Counted from the first letter of the stretch, positions 23,615 to 32,360 are shown. The stretch: DNA of 50,305 nucleotides from Mogibacterium sp. (GCA_017434025.1 JAFRGC010000029.1:1-50305); one strand, 5' to 3'. Numbers and translations are program-made. The notes: a model not told the origin generated them from the sequence alone.

Positions 23615-25857
23615 TGATCAAGGAAGGCAAACTGGGAAGGATCATTTTCAACAATCCTGAGAACGGCTATACTGTCGCCGTCTTCGACACCGAAGAGGGC
23701 TCGTTCAGAATAGCCGGTTCTTTTGCTGAGCCGAAACAAGGCGCGAATTACAGACTGGAAGGCCGCTTCATCATCCATGTGAGATATGGGGAGCAGTTCA
23801 GCTTCACTAGCTATGAGGAACTTCTCCCGGAAGGCAGGGAGGCGATCTTCGAATTCCTCTCGGCAGGCAATATCCGCGGGATCGGTCCGAAGACAGCAAG
23901 GACACTTGTAGATACTTTTGGCGAGGACACGCTGCGCATCATAGAAGAGACCCCGGAGAGACTCCTTGAGGTCAGCGGAATAGGATCGAAATCTCTCGCA
24001 AAGATCACAGACTCGTTCAATGAATCGAGAGAATTTGCGGGGACATCGATCGAGCTCAGAGAGCTGGGCATAGAGATGTCGGACGCAGTCAGGATATATA
24101 AGGCATACGGGAGCGATTCGATCGAAGTCGTCAGAGACAATCCGTACATCCTGGTTGAGGACATCCGAGGCATCACTTTCCCTAAGGCAGATGCGATCGC
24201 AGCAAAGCTCGGCTTCGAGCCTGACAGCGTATACAGAATCGAGAGCGGCATCAGATACGTACTCCGTACATGGGCATCCAGCGGAAGTACTCTCATGCCG
24301 GAGGAAGAACTGGTAGAGAAGACTGCCGAATTGCTGGATACTTCCCGTGATAACGTCAGCGATTCGGTCAAAGAGCTGGTGTTCAACGGTGAGCTGGAGG
24401 AAGATGTCATAGAAGACATGCCGGTGATCTACCTGTACGGGTATTTTCACGCCGAGCAGAGAGTGGCATTCAATCTCGGCAGGATCCGCAGCGCAGCGAT
24501 ACAGCCTGTCCCGGCAGATATAGACAATCTCATCAATGACGCAGAATCCAGTCTTTCCCTGGACGGCGTCAGTTATGTGAACCTGTCCGATGAGCAGAGG
24601 TACGCCGTGAGGACGAGCCTTACATCCAATGTATCGATCATCACAGGAGGTCCGGGTACCGGCAAGACCACGATAATCAACGTGCTCGTACGCATTTTCA
24701 AGCGTCTCGGACTCGAAGTGGCCCTTGCGGCACCGACCGGACGCGCTGCCAAGAGAATGGAAGAGGCGTCGGGAGAACCCGCGATGACCATCCACAGACT
24801 GCTGGAGTACGTGTATTCTGATGATGACGACAAACTCATTTTCGGCAGGAACGAAGAGAATCCGCTCGAGCAGGACGTGATCATCGTCGACGAAGCGTCG
24901 ATGATCGATATCATGCTCATGGACGGCCTCCTCAGCGCAGTGAAGAGCGGGACGATCCTGATTTTCACCGGAGACGCAGACCAGCTGCCGTCGGTCGGCG
25001 CGGGCAATGTGCTCCGGGACATGATAGCGAGCGAATATATCTTCACAACGAGATTGCGCGAGATCTTCAGACAGGCAGGGGACAGCAGGATCATAACGAA
25101 CTCACACCTGATCAACAGCGGAGAGTATCCGGAACAGGGCGAGCAGGGAGATGATTTTTTCATAATCAGGAAAGACAGCGAGAACAGCATCCTGGAGACC
25201 ATCAAAGAGATGTTTGAGGGGAGACTTGCCAGGAGCTTTGATTTCATCAGGTCAGCAGATGACATACAGGTGCTGACACCGACCAAGAGAGGCATGCTTG
25301 GCGCTCCAAGCCTCAATTCTGTACTGCAGGATGTCATCAATCCTGCAGAAGAAGGTGCTCCGGAACTGAGGATCGGGGGCAAAGTGTTCCGTGTAGGCGA
25401 CAAAGTCATGCAGCTCCGCAACAATTACGGCGCAGAGTGGAAGGATGAACTCACATGGGCGGAAGGCGAAGGCATCTTCAACGGTGACATGGGAACTGTC
25501 GAGTCTATCGACCTTATTGACAAGAGAATGGTGGTCAGGTCGGATGACAGACTGATCACTTATGAAGGCGAGATGTTCGACGAGATCGACCTCGCATATG
25601 CAGTGACCGTACACAAAAGCCAGGGAACAGAATTCCCTGCGGTCATCATACCGGCATGGAGATTCCCTCCGATGCTGATGACGAGAAATCTCCTGTATAC
25701 TGCGGTGACCAGAGGCAAGAAACTGGTGCTGATCATCGGTGATCCGAGGTGTGTCAGGATCATGGTCGACAACAACAGGGCTGACGGAAGATATACGGGG
25801 CTGCGGTACAGACTGAGACAGCTGGAGATGAATACACTGTTCGGATTTGGGTTATAG
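23614..25857 (+). CDS. recD2: RecD2-type ATP-dependent 5'-3' DNA helicase
   Basis: A 747-residue SF1B helicase, normal length for RecD2. An N-terminal OB-like region and helix-hairpin-helix segments (GNIRGIGPKTARTLVDTFG near 86 and EVSGIGSKSLAKI near 120) precede the motor. Walker A is GGPGTGKTT (about 346-354), Walker B VDEASMID near 426, and VHKSQGTEF motif VI-type near 663 with a further C-terminal AVTRGKKLVLI. It lacks RecBC partners, as expected for RecD2. The start overlaps the yhaM stop. Confidence 0.92.
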   Translation: MIKEGKLGRIIFNNPENGYTVAVFDTEEGSFRIAGSFAEPKQGANYRLEGRFIIHVRYGEQFSFTSYEELLPEGREAIFEFLSAGNIRGIGPKTARTLVDTFGEDTLRIIEETPERLLEVSGIGSKSLAKITDSFNESREFAGTSIELRELGIEMSDAVRIYKAYGSDSIEVVRDNPYILVEDIRGITFPKADAIAAKLGFEPDSVYRIESGIRYVLRTWASSGSTLMPEEELVEKTAELLDTSRDNVSDSVKELVFNGELEEDVIEDMPVIYLYGYFHAEQRVAFNLGRIRSAAIQPVPADIDNLINDAESSLSLDGVSYVNLSDEQRYAVRTSLTSNVSIITGGPGTGKTTIINVLVRIFKRLGLEVALAAPTGRAAKRMEEASGEPAMTIHRLLEYVYSDDDDKLIFGRNEENPLEQDVIIVDEASMIDIMLMDGLLSAVKSGTILIFTGDADQLPSVGAGNVLRDMIASEYIFTTRLREIFRQAGDSRIITNSHLINSGEYPEQGEQGDDFFIIRKDSENSILETIKEMFEGRLARSFDFIRSADDIQVLTPTKRGMLGAPSLNSVLQDVINPAEEGAPELRIGGKVFRVGDKVMQLRNNYGAEWKDELTWAEGEGIFNGDMGTVESIDLIDKRMVVRSDDRLITYEGEMFDEIDLAYAVTVHKSQGTEFPAVIIPAWRFPPMLMTRNLLYTAVTRGKKLVLIIGDPRCVRIMVDNNRADGRYTGLRYRLRQLEMNTLFGFGL

Positions 25858-25881
25858 AGACTGTTGACAAGGGGGAAGCAG

Positions 25882-26547
25882 ATGCACATATTCATAGCAG
25901 TTTACCTGATCGCTCTGTGCTGCTATTTCAAGACCCGGACTTCGGGTAATATACGCGCCAGAGCTTTCAACAAATATCTGATGGCGACCATGTACCTCGT
26001 GCTCGCCATTGTCACGTTTTTCAATAAATACGAGTTCGCCAGCTACCAGACGCTGCTCATGGCAGCATTGATATTTGCGTGGCTCGGCGACATTTTCCTT
26101 GTATTCGACTTCGGCAGGGGAGGAGATTTCTTCCTGGCAGGCAATATCTGCTTCACACTGTACGAACAGATCGTCATGGTGGATCACGGCCATGGATTCA
26201 GAGAATTTGCCTGGACATACGCAGCTGTGGCAGTGATGCTGACGGCATTCATTCTGGCCTGCAAGTACAGACCGGATAAGTTCAAACTCGGCAAAATGCG
26301 CTGGCCTATGACGTTTTATCTGTCATCGATCTTCATGCATGGAATGACCGGACTTGCGATGGTGATCCTCCTTCCGGGAACGAACTTCGTCATGATGGGT
26401 ATCGGATCGCTCCTGTTCATGATCTCGGATATGATCCTCACGGCATACAGGTTTGTTTTCGACAACAACAAGTGGCTCGTCAGAGCGAACAGCCTCACAT
26501 ACTTCACCGGCCTGCTGCTGATCGTTCTGAGCACAGTCTATGACTAA
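25882..26547 (+). CDS. YhhN family membrane protein (lysoplasmalogenase-like)
   Basis: A 221-residue protein with about seven to eight hydrophobic segments, matching the YhhN/TMEM86 family. The conserved acidic positions appear in WLGDIFLVF near 73 and MISDMILTAYRF near 190, which are the family's active-site candidates. Characterised animal members cleave lysoplasmalogens; bacterial function is less clear, though Clostridia make plasmalogens. GGGGGAA precedes ATG 25882. An upstream TTG at 25864 overlaps the ribosome site and is rejected. It lies between recD2 and comF. Confidence 0.78.
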   Translation: MHIFIAVYLIALCCYFKTRTSGNIRARAFNKYLMATMYLVLAIVTFFNKYEFASYQTLLMAALIFAWLGDIFLVFDFGRGGDFFLAGNICFTLYEQIVMVDHGHGFREFAWTYAAVAVMLTAFILACKYRPDKFKLGKMRWPMTFYLSSIFMHGMTGLAMVILLPGTNFVMMGIGSLLFMISDMILTAYRFVFDNNKWLVRANSLTYFTGLLLIVLSTVYD

Positions 26548-26559
26548 GGAGATCTGCTC

Positions 26560-27366
26560 ATGAAATCCATCATCCGGACGATCGGCAATACAGCGCTTGA
26601 CCTGCTGTATCCTCCGGATCTGTACTGCGTATGCTGCGGCAAGATCATTGACTCCAGCAGGACCTACAGACTGTGCAATGACTGCATGGACGGGATCAAA
26701 TGGATCGGAGAGAGGACCTGCAGCAAGTGCGGCAAGAGGCTTGCTGAGATCAATCCGATGGATACTTGTTTCAGCTGCAGAGAACACGAGCACAGCTACG
26801 ACAGGGGATACACGTGCGCCGAATACGGAACGCATGAGAGAGCGATGGTCTATGCGCTCAAATACGACAGCCGGCCGGATATCGCTGACACCATCGGAGA
26901 GATCATGTATGACAGGATGCGTGCGGAATTTGGCAGGAAACTCGGATATCTGTACGATCTGATCCTGCCGGTGCCTGTGAGCAGACGCAGGAAGAGCAGG
27001 AGAGGATATAACCAGGCTGCTCTGATCGCCGAAGCATTCTGCAGACGTGCGGGACTGACCTGCGATGACGATATCCTGATCAGGGTCAGGGATACTCACG
27101 CGATGAGATCGCTGTCACCGGATCAGAGACGCGAGAACATACTGGGAGCGTTCGAGATACGCAGCAGACGCCGGGAAGATATTTCAGGCAAAACACTTCT
27201 CCTTATAGACGATATTTACACGACCGGCGCTACAAGTGACGAGATCGCGCGCATTCTCAAAGAGCCATGGGAGGACCTGACCGGCGAGAAGCAGGCCGGA
27301 GCATCACGCGTAGATGTGCTGACATTTGCAGCCGGAGCAGATATGGTGAAGAGTTCTGACAGTTAA
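26560..27366 (+). CDS. comF: ComF family phosphoribosyltransferase-like protein
   Basis: A 268-residue protein of the ComFC/GntX type linked to DNA uptake and repair. The N-terminus has two Cys pairs (CVCCG near 22-26, CNDC near 40) and a second set CSKCG and CFSC, forming zinc fingers. The C-terminal PRTase domain has LPVPVSRRRKSRRGYNQA near 140-155 and the PRPP loop LLIDDIYTTGAT near 214-225. Family members bind single-stranded DNA-uptake machinery, although activity is poorly defined. AAGGAG lies upstream of the ATG. Confidence 0.88.
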   Translation: MKSIIRTIGNTALDLLYPPDLYCVCCGKIIDSSRTYRLCNDCMDGIKWIGERTCSKCGKRLAEINPMDTCFSCREHEHSYDRGYTCAEYGTHERAMVYALKYDSRPDIADTIGEIMYDRMRAEFGRKLGYLYDLILPVPVSRRRKSRRGYNQAALIAEAFCRRAGLTCDDDILIRVRDTHAMRSLSPDQRRENILGAFEIRSRRREDISGKTLLLIDDIYTTGATSDEIARILKEPWEDLTGEKQAGASRVDVLTFAAGADMVKSSDS

Positions 27367-27401
27367 GATAATGATAGATTGCGGAGAACGGAGGTGCAGA
27401 T

Positions 27402-27749
27402 ATGCTGTTAGTTTGCTATCCAAGATGCAGCACTTGCAAGAAAGCCCAGAAATGGCTGGATGATAAGGGAATCACATATGATTACCGGGACATCAAACTT
27501 GACAATCCTACAAGGGAAGAACTTGTAAAGTGGCATGAGCAGAGCGGCCTGCCATTGAAGAGATTCTTCAACACGAGCGGTATGTTATACCGTGAAATGA
27601 AGCTCAGTGAGAAGCTGCCTGGTATGACCGAGGATGAGATGTTCGATCTGCTCGCGACGGACGGACTGCTGGTCAAACGGCCTATTGCTGTGACTGGTGA
27701 TTCTGTTCTCGTCGGATTCAAAGAAAAAGAGTGGGAAGAGATCTTCTGA
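27402..27749 (+). CDS. ArsC/Spx family protein (arsenate reductase-like)
   Basis: A 115-residue thioredoxin-fold protein. CSTC at residues 9-12 gives the CxxC redox pair; KLPGMTEDE and LLVKRPIAV are family positions. The Spx/MgsR/YffB group contains both redox regulators that bind RNA polymerase and small reductases. The CxxC together with KRPI fits a Spx-like or YffB-like protein better than a true arsenate reductase, and no arsenic genes are nearby. GGAGG lies 6-7 nt before ATG. Confidence 0.8.
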   Translation: MLLVCYPRCSTCKKAQKWLDDKGITYDYRDIKLDNPTREELVKWHEQSGLPLKRFFNTSGMLYREMKLSEKLPGMTEDEMFDLLATDGLLVKRPIAVTGDSVLVGFKEKEWEEIF

Positions 27750-27757
27750 CAGATAAT

Positions 27758-28642
27758 ATGAAGCCTGTGACATCCGGAAAAATGAAAAAGGTGCTTGCCG
27801 CAGTATTACTGATCGCTTTGATCGCGGGAGGAGTTGTTGTGATGCTTCCGACTATAGAAGGCATGAAATTCAAAAATGATGAACTGGAGTCATGTTCCGT
27901 CTCGACCGGAGGCGGTATGCTTGGCGGGAACAGCGGAGCATATCTCAGCAGGGACAATGATGGAAATGCGGTCCTTGAGATCAGGAAGAGAGAGACCCAT
28001 GCTGACAGAGAAATAACGACTACATATAAAGTTGATAACGCAGCGTTTGATCATATCCGCGGGATAGTGGTCAAATGTGACCTGTATGCTGCAAGCAAGA
28101 AAGGTTACAGCGAATTCCAGGCACTCGACGCAGATACGACCACACTGCACTTCAGCTTTTCAGAAGGCTCATTCAGTATCTCCGATGAGCAGGAGCTCGA
28201 CAGGAAGATGAGAGATGGGTTTAATGAGGTCGAGGCTTATCTGTACTCGCTGGCTCAAGGCGAAGGGATCACGACCATGGAACCTCAGACTGCGATGTTG
28301 TACCTTAAGAGCGGTTATACGTTCACTTTCATAGTTGAGGATGCATTTGACAGCAAACTCGACAATATTCTCAGTGAAGAGAAAGAAGTGGTGCCGCAAG
28401 GCAGCTTCGGCATATTGCTGAATACTGCCGACGGGCTGGATACATCAGGGGCTGAGGCACTTGAGACCGGCGCTGCCGGCACGATCGTTTATGACAGCAC
28501 CAACGGGCAGGTCGTGATCCTGTATGAGGATCATGAGTTCGGATATCCTGTGTATCAGCTTGCTCATCTGGAATGGATGAGCGAGAACTCGTTCCCGCTG
28601 ATTGCAGAGATGGAAGGAGTATACAGACTGCATTTCAACTGA
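27758..28642 (+). CDS. Hypothetical membrane-anchored extracellular protein
   Basis: I do not recognise the family. The 294-residue product starts with a short basic region and one hydrophobic helix (about residues 10-30, VLAAVLLIALIAGGVVVML) that is either an uncleaved anchor or a signal sequence without a clear cleavage site. The rest is acidic, beta-rich by look and probably outside the cell. A Gly-rich stretch STGGGMLGGNSGAYLSRDNDG lies near 50-70. It begins 8 bp after the arsC-like stop; the ribosome site is weak, and ATG 27782 is an alternative start. No Cys-based lipobox. Expression is likely coupled to the upstream gene. Confidence 0.65.
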   Translation: MKPVTSGKMKKVLAAVLLIALIAGGVVVMLPTIEGMKFKNDELESCSVSTGGGMLGGNSGAYLSRDNDGNAVLEIRKRETHADREITTTYKVDNAAFDHIRGIVVKCDLYAASKKGYSEFQALDADTTTLHFSFSEGSFSISDEQELDRKMRDGFNEVEAYLYSLAQGEGITTMEPQTAMLYLKSGYTFTFIVEDAFDSKLDNILSEEKEVVPQGSFGILLNTADGLDTSGAEALETGAAGTIVYDSTNGQVVILYEDHEFGYPVYQLAHLEWMSENSFPLIAEMEGVYRLHFN

Positions 28643-28648
28643 AACCGA

Positions 28649-28677
28649 TAGTCAAAAGAGTATTGATGTGATACAAT
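28649..28677 (+). promoter_or_regulatory. Promoter of the structured RNA
   Basis: TAGTCA (28649-28654), 17-bp spacer and TACAAT (28672-28677) with TG at 28668-28669 nearby. A start about 7 nt downstream coincides with the first base of the closing stem at 28685. Confidence 0.6.
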
Positions 28678-28684
28678 TTCAAAC

Positions 28685-28859
28685 GATCCGCGCGGGTCAT
28701 GTTCGTGGTTGAAAGTCCATGCCAGATACGGGCAAAGGGACCCACGTAAGCAGTGCGCAGGAAGCCGCTGTGATCATGGCGTATCTTAGAAGTAAGTCCT
28801 CCGGAAACCGGGTACAGGCAAGTGTGGGGTCAAAGACCAGGTCGAGTGGCCCGCGGATC
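28685..28859 (+). ncRNA. Candidate stand-alone structured RNA (possibly raiA-motif type)
   Basis: A 175-nt GC-rich block with no open frame in an AT-rich intergenic gap. The ends form a perfect 8-bp stem, GATCCGCG (28685-28692) and CGCGGATC (28852-28859). Inside are CCGG-AAA-CCGG (28801-28811), GGTC-AAA-GACC (28828-28838) and the motif GGTTGAAAGTCC near 28708. A promoter ends right before it. The size, clostridial host and GAAAGTCC box recall the raiA-motif RNA, and hpf/raiA lies 6 kb away, but I cannot confirm the match from memory. RNase P is excluded since no ACAGAA/GGCTTA region exists. A very AU-rich hairpin plus ATTTTTAT at 28891-28931 might end the transcript. Confidence 0.6.
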
Positions 28860-28890
28860 AAAAAAACTACGATATACAAAGGAAGTTGAG

Positions 28891-28928
28891 TATATTTATT
28901 GACATGGATTTGTCAATAAATATATAAT
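28891..28928 (+). promoter_or_regulatory. Consensus promoter inside a 14-bp perfect inverted repeat (hypD operon)
   Basis: TTGACA (28899-28904), 18 bp and TATAAT (28923-28928). The arms TATATTTATTGACA (28891-28904) and TGTCAATAAATATA (28911-28924) are perfectly complementary around TGGATT. The left arm holds the whole -35 element; the right arm fills the spacer and touches the -10. The TTGACA-N6-TGTCAA core resembles Crp/Fnr-type or other dimeric operators. Confidence 0.8.
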
Positions 28929-28944
28929 TTTTATAGAGAAAATT

Positions 28945-28958
28945 TAGACCGCGGTCTA
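28945..28958. promoter_or_regulatory. Second palindromic operator candidate, TAGACCGCGGTCTA
   Basis: A perfect 14-bp palindrome just downstream of the predicted transcription start (about 28935) and 16 bp before the activase start codon. Its sequence is unrelated to the upstream palindrome, suggesting a second, different regulator. Confidence 0.65.
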
Positions 28959-28974
28959 TAACAAGGTACACGTT

Positions 28975-29886
28975 ATGCATGCAATAACAAATATCCAGAA
29001 ATATTCAATACATGATGGCGACGGCATCAGGACTACAGTGTTCTTCAAGGGATGTCACCTGAGGTGTCAGTGGTGTCATAACCCTGAGACACAGAAGTTC
29101 GAGAAGGAACTCCAGGTCGATATTCCGAAATGTACAGGATGCGGCAGATGCGCGGCGGTGTGTCCACAAGGAGCGATCAGCATCTCTTCTGAGGGCAAGT
29201 CCGTAACAGACCGCACCAAGTGTATCGTTTGCGGTAAGTGCGAGAACGCCTGCCTCGGCAACTACAGGACTGTAGTTGGCAAAGACTATACGATCAAAGA
29301 ACTCGTCAGGATCTGCATGCAGGACCAGATGTTCTATGAGGAGTCGGGCGGCGGAGTCACACTTTCGGGCGGTGAAGTCATGGCCATGGATACCGAATAC
29401 ATCCAGGCGCTTGTCAAAGCCCTGTACCGTGAAGGCGTCTCTGTGACGATCGATACATGCGGACAGGCACCGTACAGCAATTTCGAAGCGATCGCAAAGT
29501 ATGTCGATACCTGGCTGTATGATGTCAAAGTCATAGATGACGATCTGCACAGGCAGTACATGGGCATGGGCAACAAAGTGATCCTGGAGAATCTTGTCAA
29601 GCTTGCTGCCACCGGCGCACGCATTTACATCAGGATCCCTGTTGTCAAAGAAGTGAATGGCAACTGGGAATCCATGGGAGCGATCATTGATTTTCTCAGG
29701 GAGAACAATATCAGACCGCCGCAGGTCAATCTCCTGCCTTATCACAGCACAGGATCACATAAATACGGCAAACTCGGGATCGAGTATCCGGGACAGCTGC
29801 TGACGACACCGACAGATGAAGAAATGCAGGAGTTCGTCAGGATGTGGAATGAAGCCGGTTTCACCAATGTCAAGATCGGCGGATGA
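28975..29886 (+). CDS. Glycyl-radical enzyme activating enzyme (radical SAM), partner of HypD
   Basis: Radical SAM activase of 303 residues that abstracts a hydrogen from the active-site glycine of its partner. The radical SAM cluster motif is C27-x3-C31-x2-C34 (CHLRCQWC). An inserted ferredoxin-like domain has KCTGCGRCAAVCP near 53-65 and KCIVCGKCENAC near 82-94, giving two more 4Fe-4S clusters, as in the PflC/CutD/HypE group. VTLSGGEVM near 124 is the GGE SAM-binding motif. AAGG precedes ATG 28975. It is followed after 101 bp by the glycyl-radical enzyme in the same operon. Confidence 0.92.
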   Translation: MHAITNIQKYSIHDGDGIRTTVFFKGCHLRCQWCHNPETQKFEKELQVDIPKCTGCGRCAAVCPQGAISISSEGKSVTDRTKCIVCGKCENACLGNYRTVVGKDYTIKELVRICMQDQMFYEESGGGVTLSGGEVMAMDTEYIQALVKALYREGVSVTIDTCGQAPYSNFEAIAKYVDTWLYDVKVIDDDLHRQYMGMGNKVILENLVKLAATGARIYIRIPVVKEVNGNWESMGAIIDFLRENNIRPPQVNLLPYHSTGSHKYGKLGIEYPGQLLTTPTDEEMQEFVRMWNEAGFTNVKIGG

Positions 29887-29987
29887 TCCGGTACTGATAC
29901 TCAGGTAACAATTTAGCTTTAATATAAGAACCACCAGATAAGAACAACCAACAGATCACACAACATCGACTAACACGGAGGGTCAAA

Positions 29988-32360
29988 ATGGAAGAACGCG
30001 GAATGAATGCAAGGATCAGAGCTCTTCGTAAGCTCAGCCAGGAGACACAGCCTCATCTCGACCTCGAGAGAGCGCTTATTGAGACTGAAGTTTACAAGAA
30101 ATGGGAAGACAAGGTCTCCCTGCCAGTTCTGAGAGCGCTCGTGCTCAAAGAGTACTTTGCTAAGAAGACACTTTATCTCGGAGAAGGCGAGCTCATCGTC
30201 GGCGAGAAGGGTAAGGACCCACAGTGCTCACCGACTTTCCCTGAACTCACATGCCATACTCTCGAAGACATGCACATCATGAACGAGCGTGCAGTCGTCA
30301 ATTTCTCGGTAACTGAGCAGGATCTCAAGGACCAGGAAGAGATCATCATCCCTTACTGGAAGGGTAAGTCCATGAGAGACAAGCTCCTTGCCAGCATGAC
30401 TGATACTTGGAAAGAATGCTATGCAGCAGGTATGTTCACAGAGTTCATGGAGCAGAGAGGCCCTGGACACACTTGCGGCGGCAAGAACGTATTTATTAAG
30501 GGATACGCAGACTATAAGAAAGAGATCCAGGATACGATCAACGCTCTGGACTTCATGACCGATCCTGAAGCTCTTGCCAAGAAGGACGAGCTCGAGGCTA
30601 TGCTCATCGACTGCGATGCTGTCATGATCCTCGGCGACAGATATCACGAACTCCTCAAGGCTGAGGCAGAGAAGTGCGAAGACCCTGTCCGCAAGGCAGA
30701 GCTCGAGCAGATGGCTGCTAACTTCGAAGTCATCCCAGCACACAAGCCACAGACTTTCTGGCAGGCTATTCAGCACTATTGGCTGACACACCTTGCTGTT
30801 ACAACAGAACTCAACCCTTGGGACGCTTTCAGCCCGGGCAGACTCGACCAGCACCTCAATCCTTACTATGAGAAGGACGTTGAGGACGGCATCCTCGACG
30901 ACGAGAAGGCTCTTGAACTCCTCGAGTGCCTGTGGGTCAAGTTCAACAACCAGCCGGCACCTGTCAAAGTCGGCGTCACACTCAAGGAGAGCGGCACATA
31001 CACTGACTTTGCCAACATCAATACCGGCGGTATCAAGGAAGACGGAACCAGCGGCGTCAACAATGTCAGCTATCTGATCCTCGACTGCATGGATGAGATG
31101 AGACTCGTTCAGCCGAACTCCAACGTTCAGATCAGCAAGAAGACCCCGCAGAAGTTCCTCAAGAGAGCATGCGAGATCTCAAGAAAAGGCTGGGGACAGC
31201 CGGCATTCTACAACACTGACGAACTCGTTCAGGAGCTCCTCAATGCAGGAAAGACACTCCTCGACGCACGTCAGGGCGGATCATCCGGATGCGTTGAGAC
31301 TGGTTCATGGGGCAATGAGGCATACATCCTCACAGGATACCTCAATATCCCTAAGATCTTCCAACTCACACTGTACAATGGATTCGACCCACAGAGCGGC
31401 AAACAGCTCGGAATCAAGACCGGAGATCCGAGAGATTTCGAGACCTATGAGGAACTCTGGGACGCTTTCACCAAGCAGCTCCACCACATGGTAGACATCA
31501 AAGTCCGCGGCAACAACGTTATCGAGAAGCTCTACGCTCAGTATATGCCTGCTCCATGCATGTCCATCGTTACGAATGACTGCATCAAGAAGGGCAAGGA
31601 CTATAACAACGGCGGATCAAGATACAATACCAGATACATCCAGGGCGTCGGCATCGGAACGATCACTGACTGCCTCTCGGCTATCAAGTACAATGTATTT
31701 GACAACAAGAATTTCACCATGGACGAACTGATCAAGGCGATGGACGACAACTTCGTCGGACACGAGGAGATCTTCAACATGGTCAGCAACAAGACTCCGA
31801 AGTACGGCAATGACGATGACTATGCAGATGACATCATGAAATCTGTATTTGAGCAGTACAGAGATGAGGTAACAGGACGTCCTACAATGAGCGGCGGACA
31901 GTACCATGTCGACATGCTGCCTACAACATGCCACGTTTACTTCGGTTCGGTCATCGGAGCTACCGCAAACGGAAGACTGGCTCACAAGCCGGTATCTGAG
32001 GGAATTTCACCTGAGAAGTTCGCGGATACTCATGGACCTACAGCAGTTATCAAATCCTGCGCTAAGATGGACCACATGTCCACAGGCGGAACACTTCTCA
32101 ACCAGAAGTTCACACCGAGCGCTATCGCAGGTGAGACAGGACTTGACAATCTCGCAAGCCTGATCCGTACATACTTCGCAATGGACGGTCACCACATCCA
32201 GTTCAACGTATTTGACAAGGAGACACTCCTCGAGGCTCAGAAGCATCCTGATGATTACAAGGATCTCATCGTTCGTGTAGCAGGATACTCTGATTACTTC
32301 AGGAACCTTGACGAAGAGCTGCAGAACGAGATCATCAACCGTACTGCACAGTCTTTCTAG
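29988..32360 (+). CDS. hypD: Glycyl-radical trans-4-hydroxy-L-proline dehydratase
   Basis: A 790-residue glycyl-radical enzyme, expected to dehydrate trans-4-hydroxy-L-proline to 1-pyrroline-5-carboxylate under anaerobic conditions. The thiyl cysteine is C435 with E437 (SSGCVETG) and the radical glycine is G766 (RVAGYSDYF), each one residue off the positions known for C. difficile HypD (434, 436, 765). Long stretches recalled from HypD are shared, such as NNQPAP(V/P)KVG, TYTDFANINTGGI and NKTPKYGNDDDYAD. Length also matches (789). Pyruvate formate-lyase and choline lyase are less likely since PFL has a Cys-Cys pair and CutC differs around the active site. GGAGG lies 7 nt before ATG. The product would be reduced to proline by ProC. 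Confidence 0.88.
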   Translation: MEERGMNARIRALRKLSQETQPHLDLERALIETEVYKKWEDKVSLPVLRALVLKEYFAKKTLYLGEGELIVGEKGKDPQCSPTFPELTCHTLEDMHIMNERAVVNFSVTEQDLKDQEEIIIPYWKGKSMRDKLLASMTDTWKECYAAGMFTEFMEQRGPGHTCGGKNVFIKGYADYKKEIQDTINALDFMTDPEALAKKDELEAMLIDCDAVMILGDRYHELLKAEAEKCEDPVRKAELEQMAANFEVIPAHKPQTFWQAIQHYWLTHLAVTTELNPWDAFSPGRLDQHLNPYYEKDVEDGILDDEKALELLECLWVKFNNQPAPVKVGVTLKESGTYTDFANINTGGIKEDGTSGVNNVSYLILDCMDEMRLVQPNSNVQISKKTPQKFLKRACEISRKGWGQPAFYNTDELVQELLNAGKTLLDARQGGSSGCVETGSWGNEAYILTGYLNIPKIFQLTLYNGFDPQSGKQLGIKTGDPRDFETYEELWDAFTKQLHHMVDIKVRGNNVIEKLYAQYMPAPCMSIVTNDCIKKGKDYNNGGSRYNTRYIQGVGIGTITDCLSAIKYNVFDNKNFTMDELIKAMDDNFVGHEEIFNMVSNKTPKYGNDDDYADDIMKSVFEQYRDEVTGRPTMSGGQYHVDMLPTTCHVYFGSVIGATANGRLAHKPVSEGISPEKFADTHGPTAVIKSCAKMDHMSTGGTLLNQKFTPSAIAGETGLDNLASLIRTYFAMDGHHIQFNVFDKETLLEAQKHPDDYKDLIVRVAGYSDYFRNLDEELQNEIINRTAQSF

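Noticed and set aside
23596-24795. A 399-codon minus-strand open frame opposite recD2
   Set aside because: Composition is typical of an antisense frame, and the plus strand encodes a complete RecD2 with all helicase motifs.
28685-28859. RNase P RNA or group II intron as identity of the structured RNA
   Set aside because: Only GAAAGTCC matches; the 3' universally conserved RNase P region is missing, size is too small, and there is no GUGYG start or other intron block.
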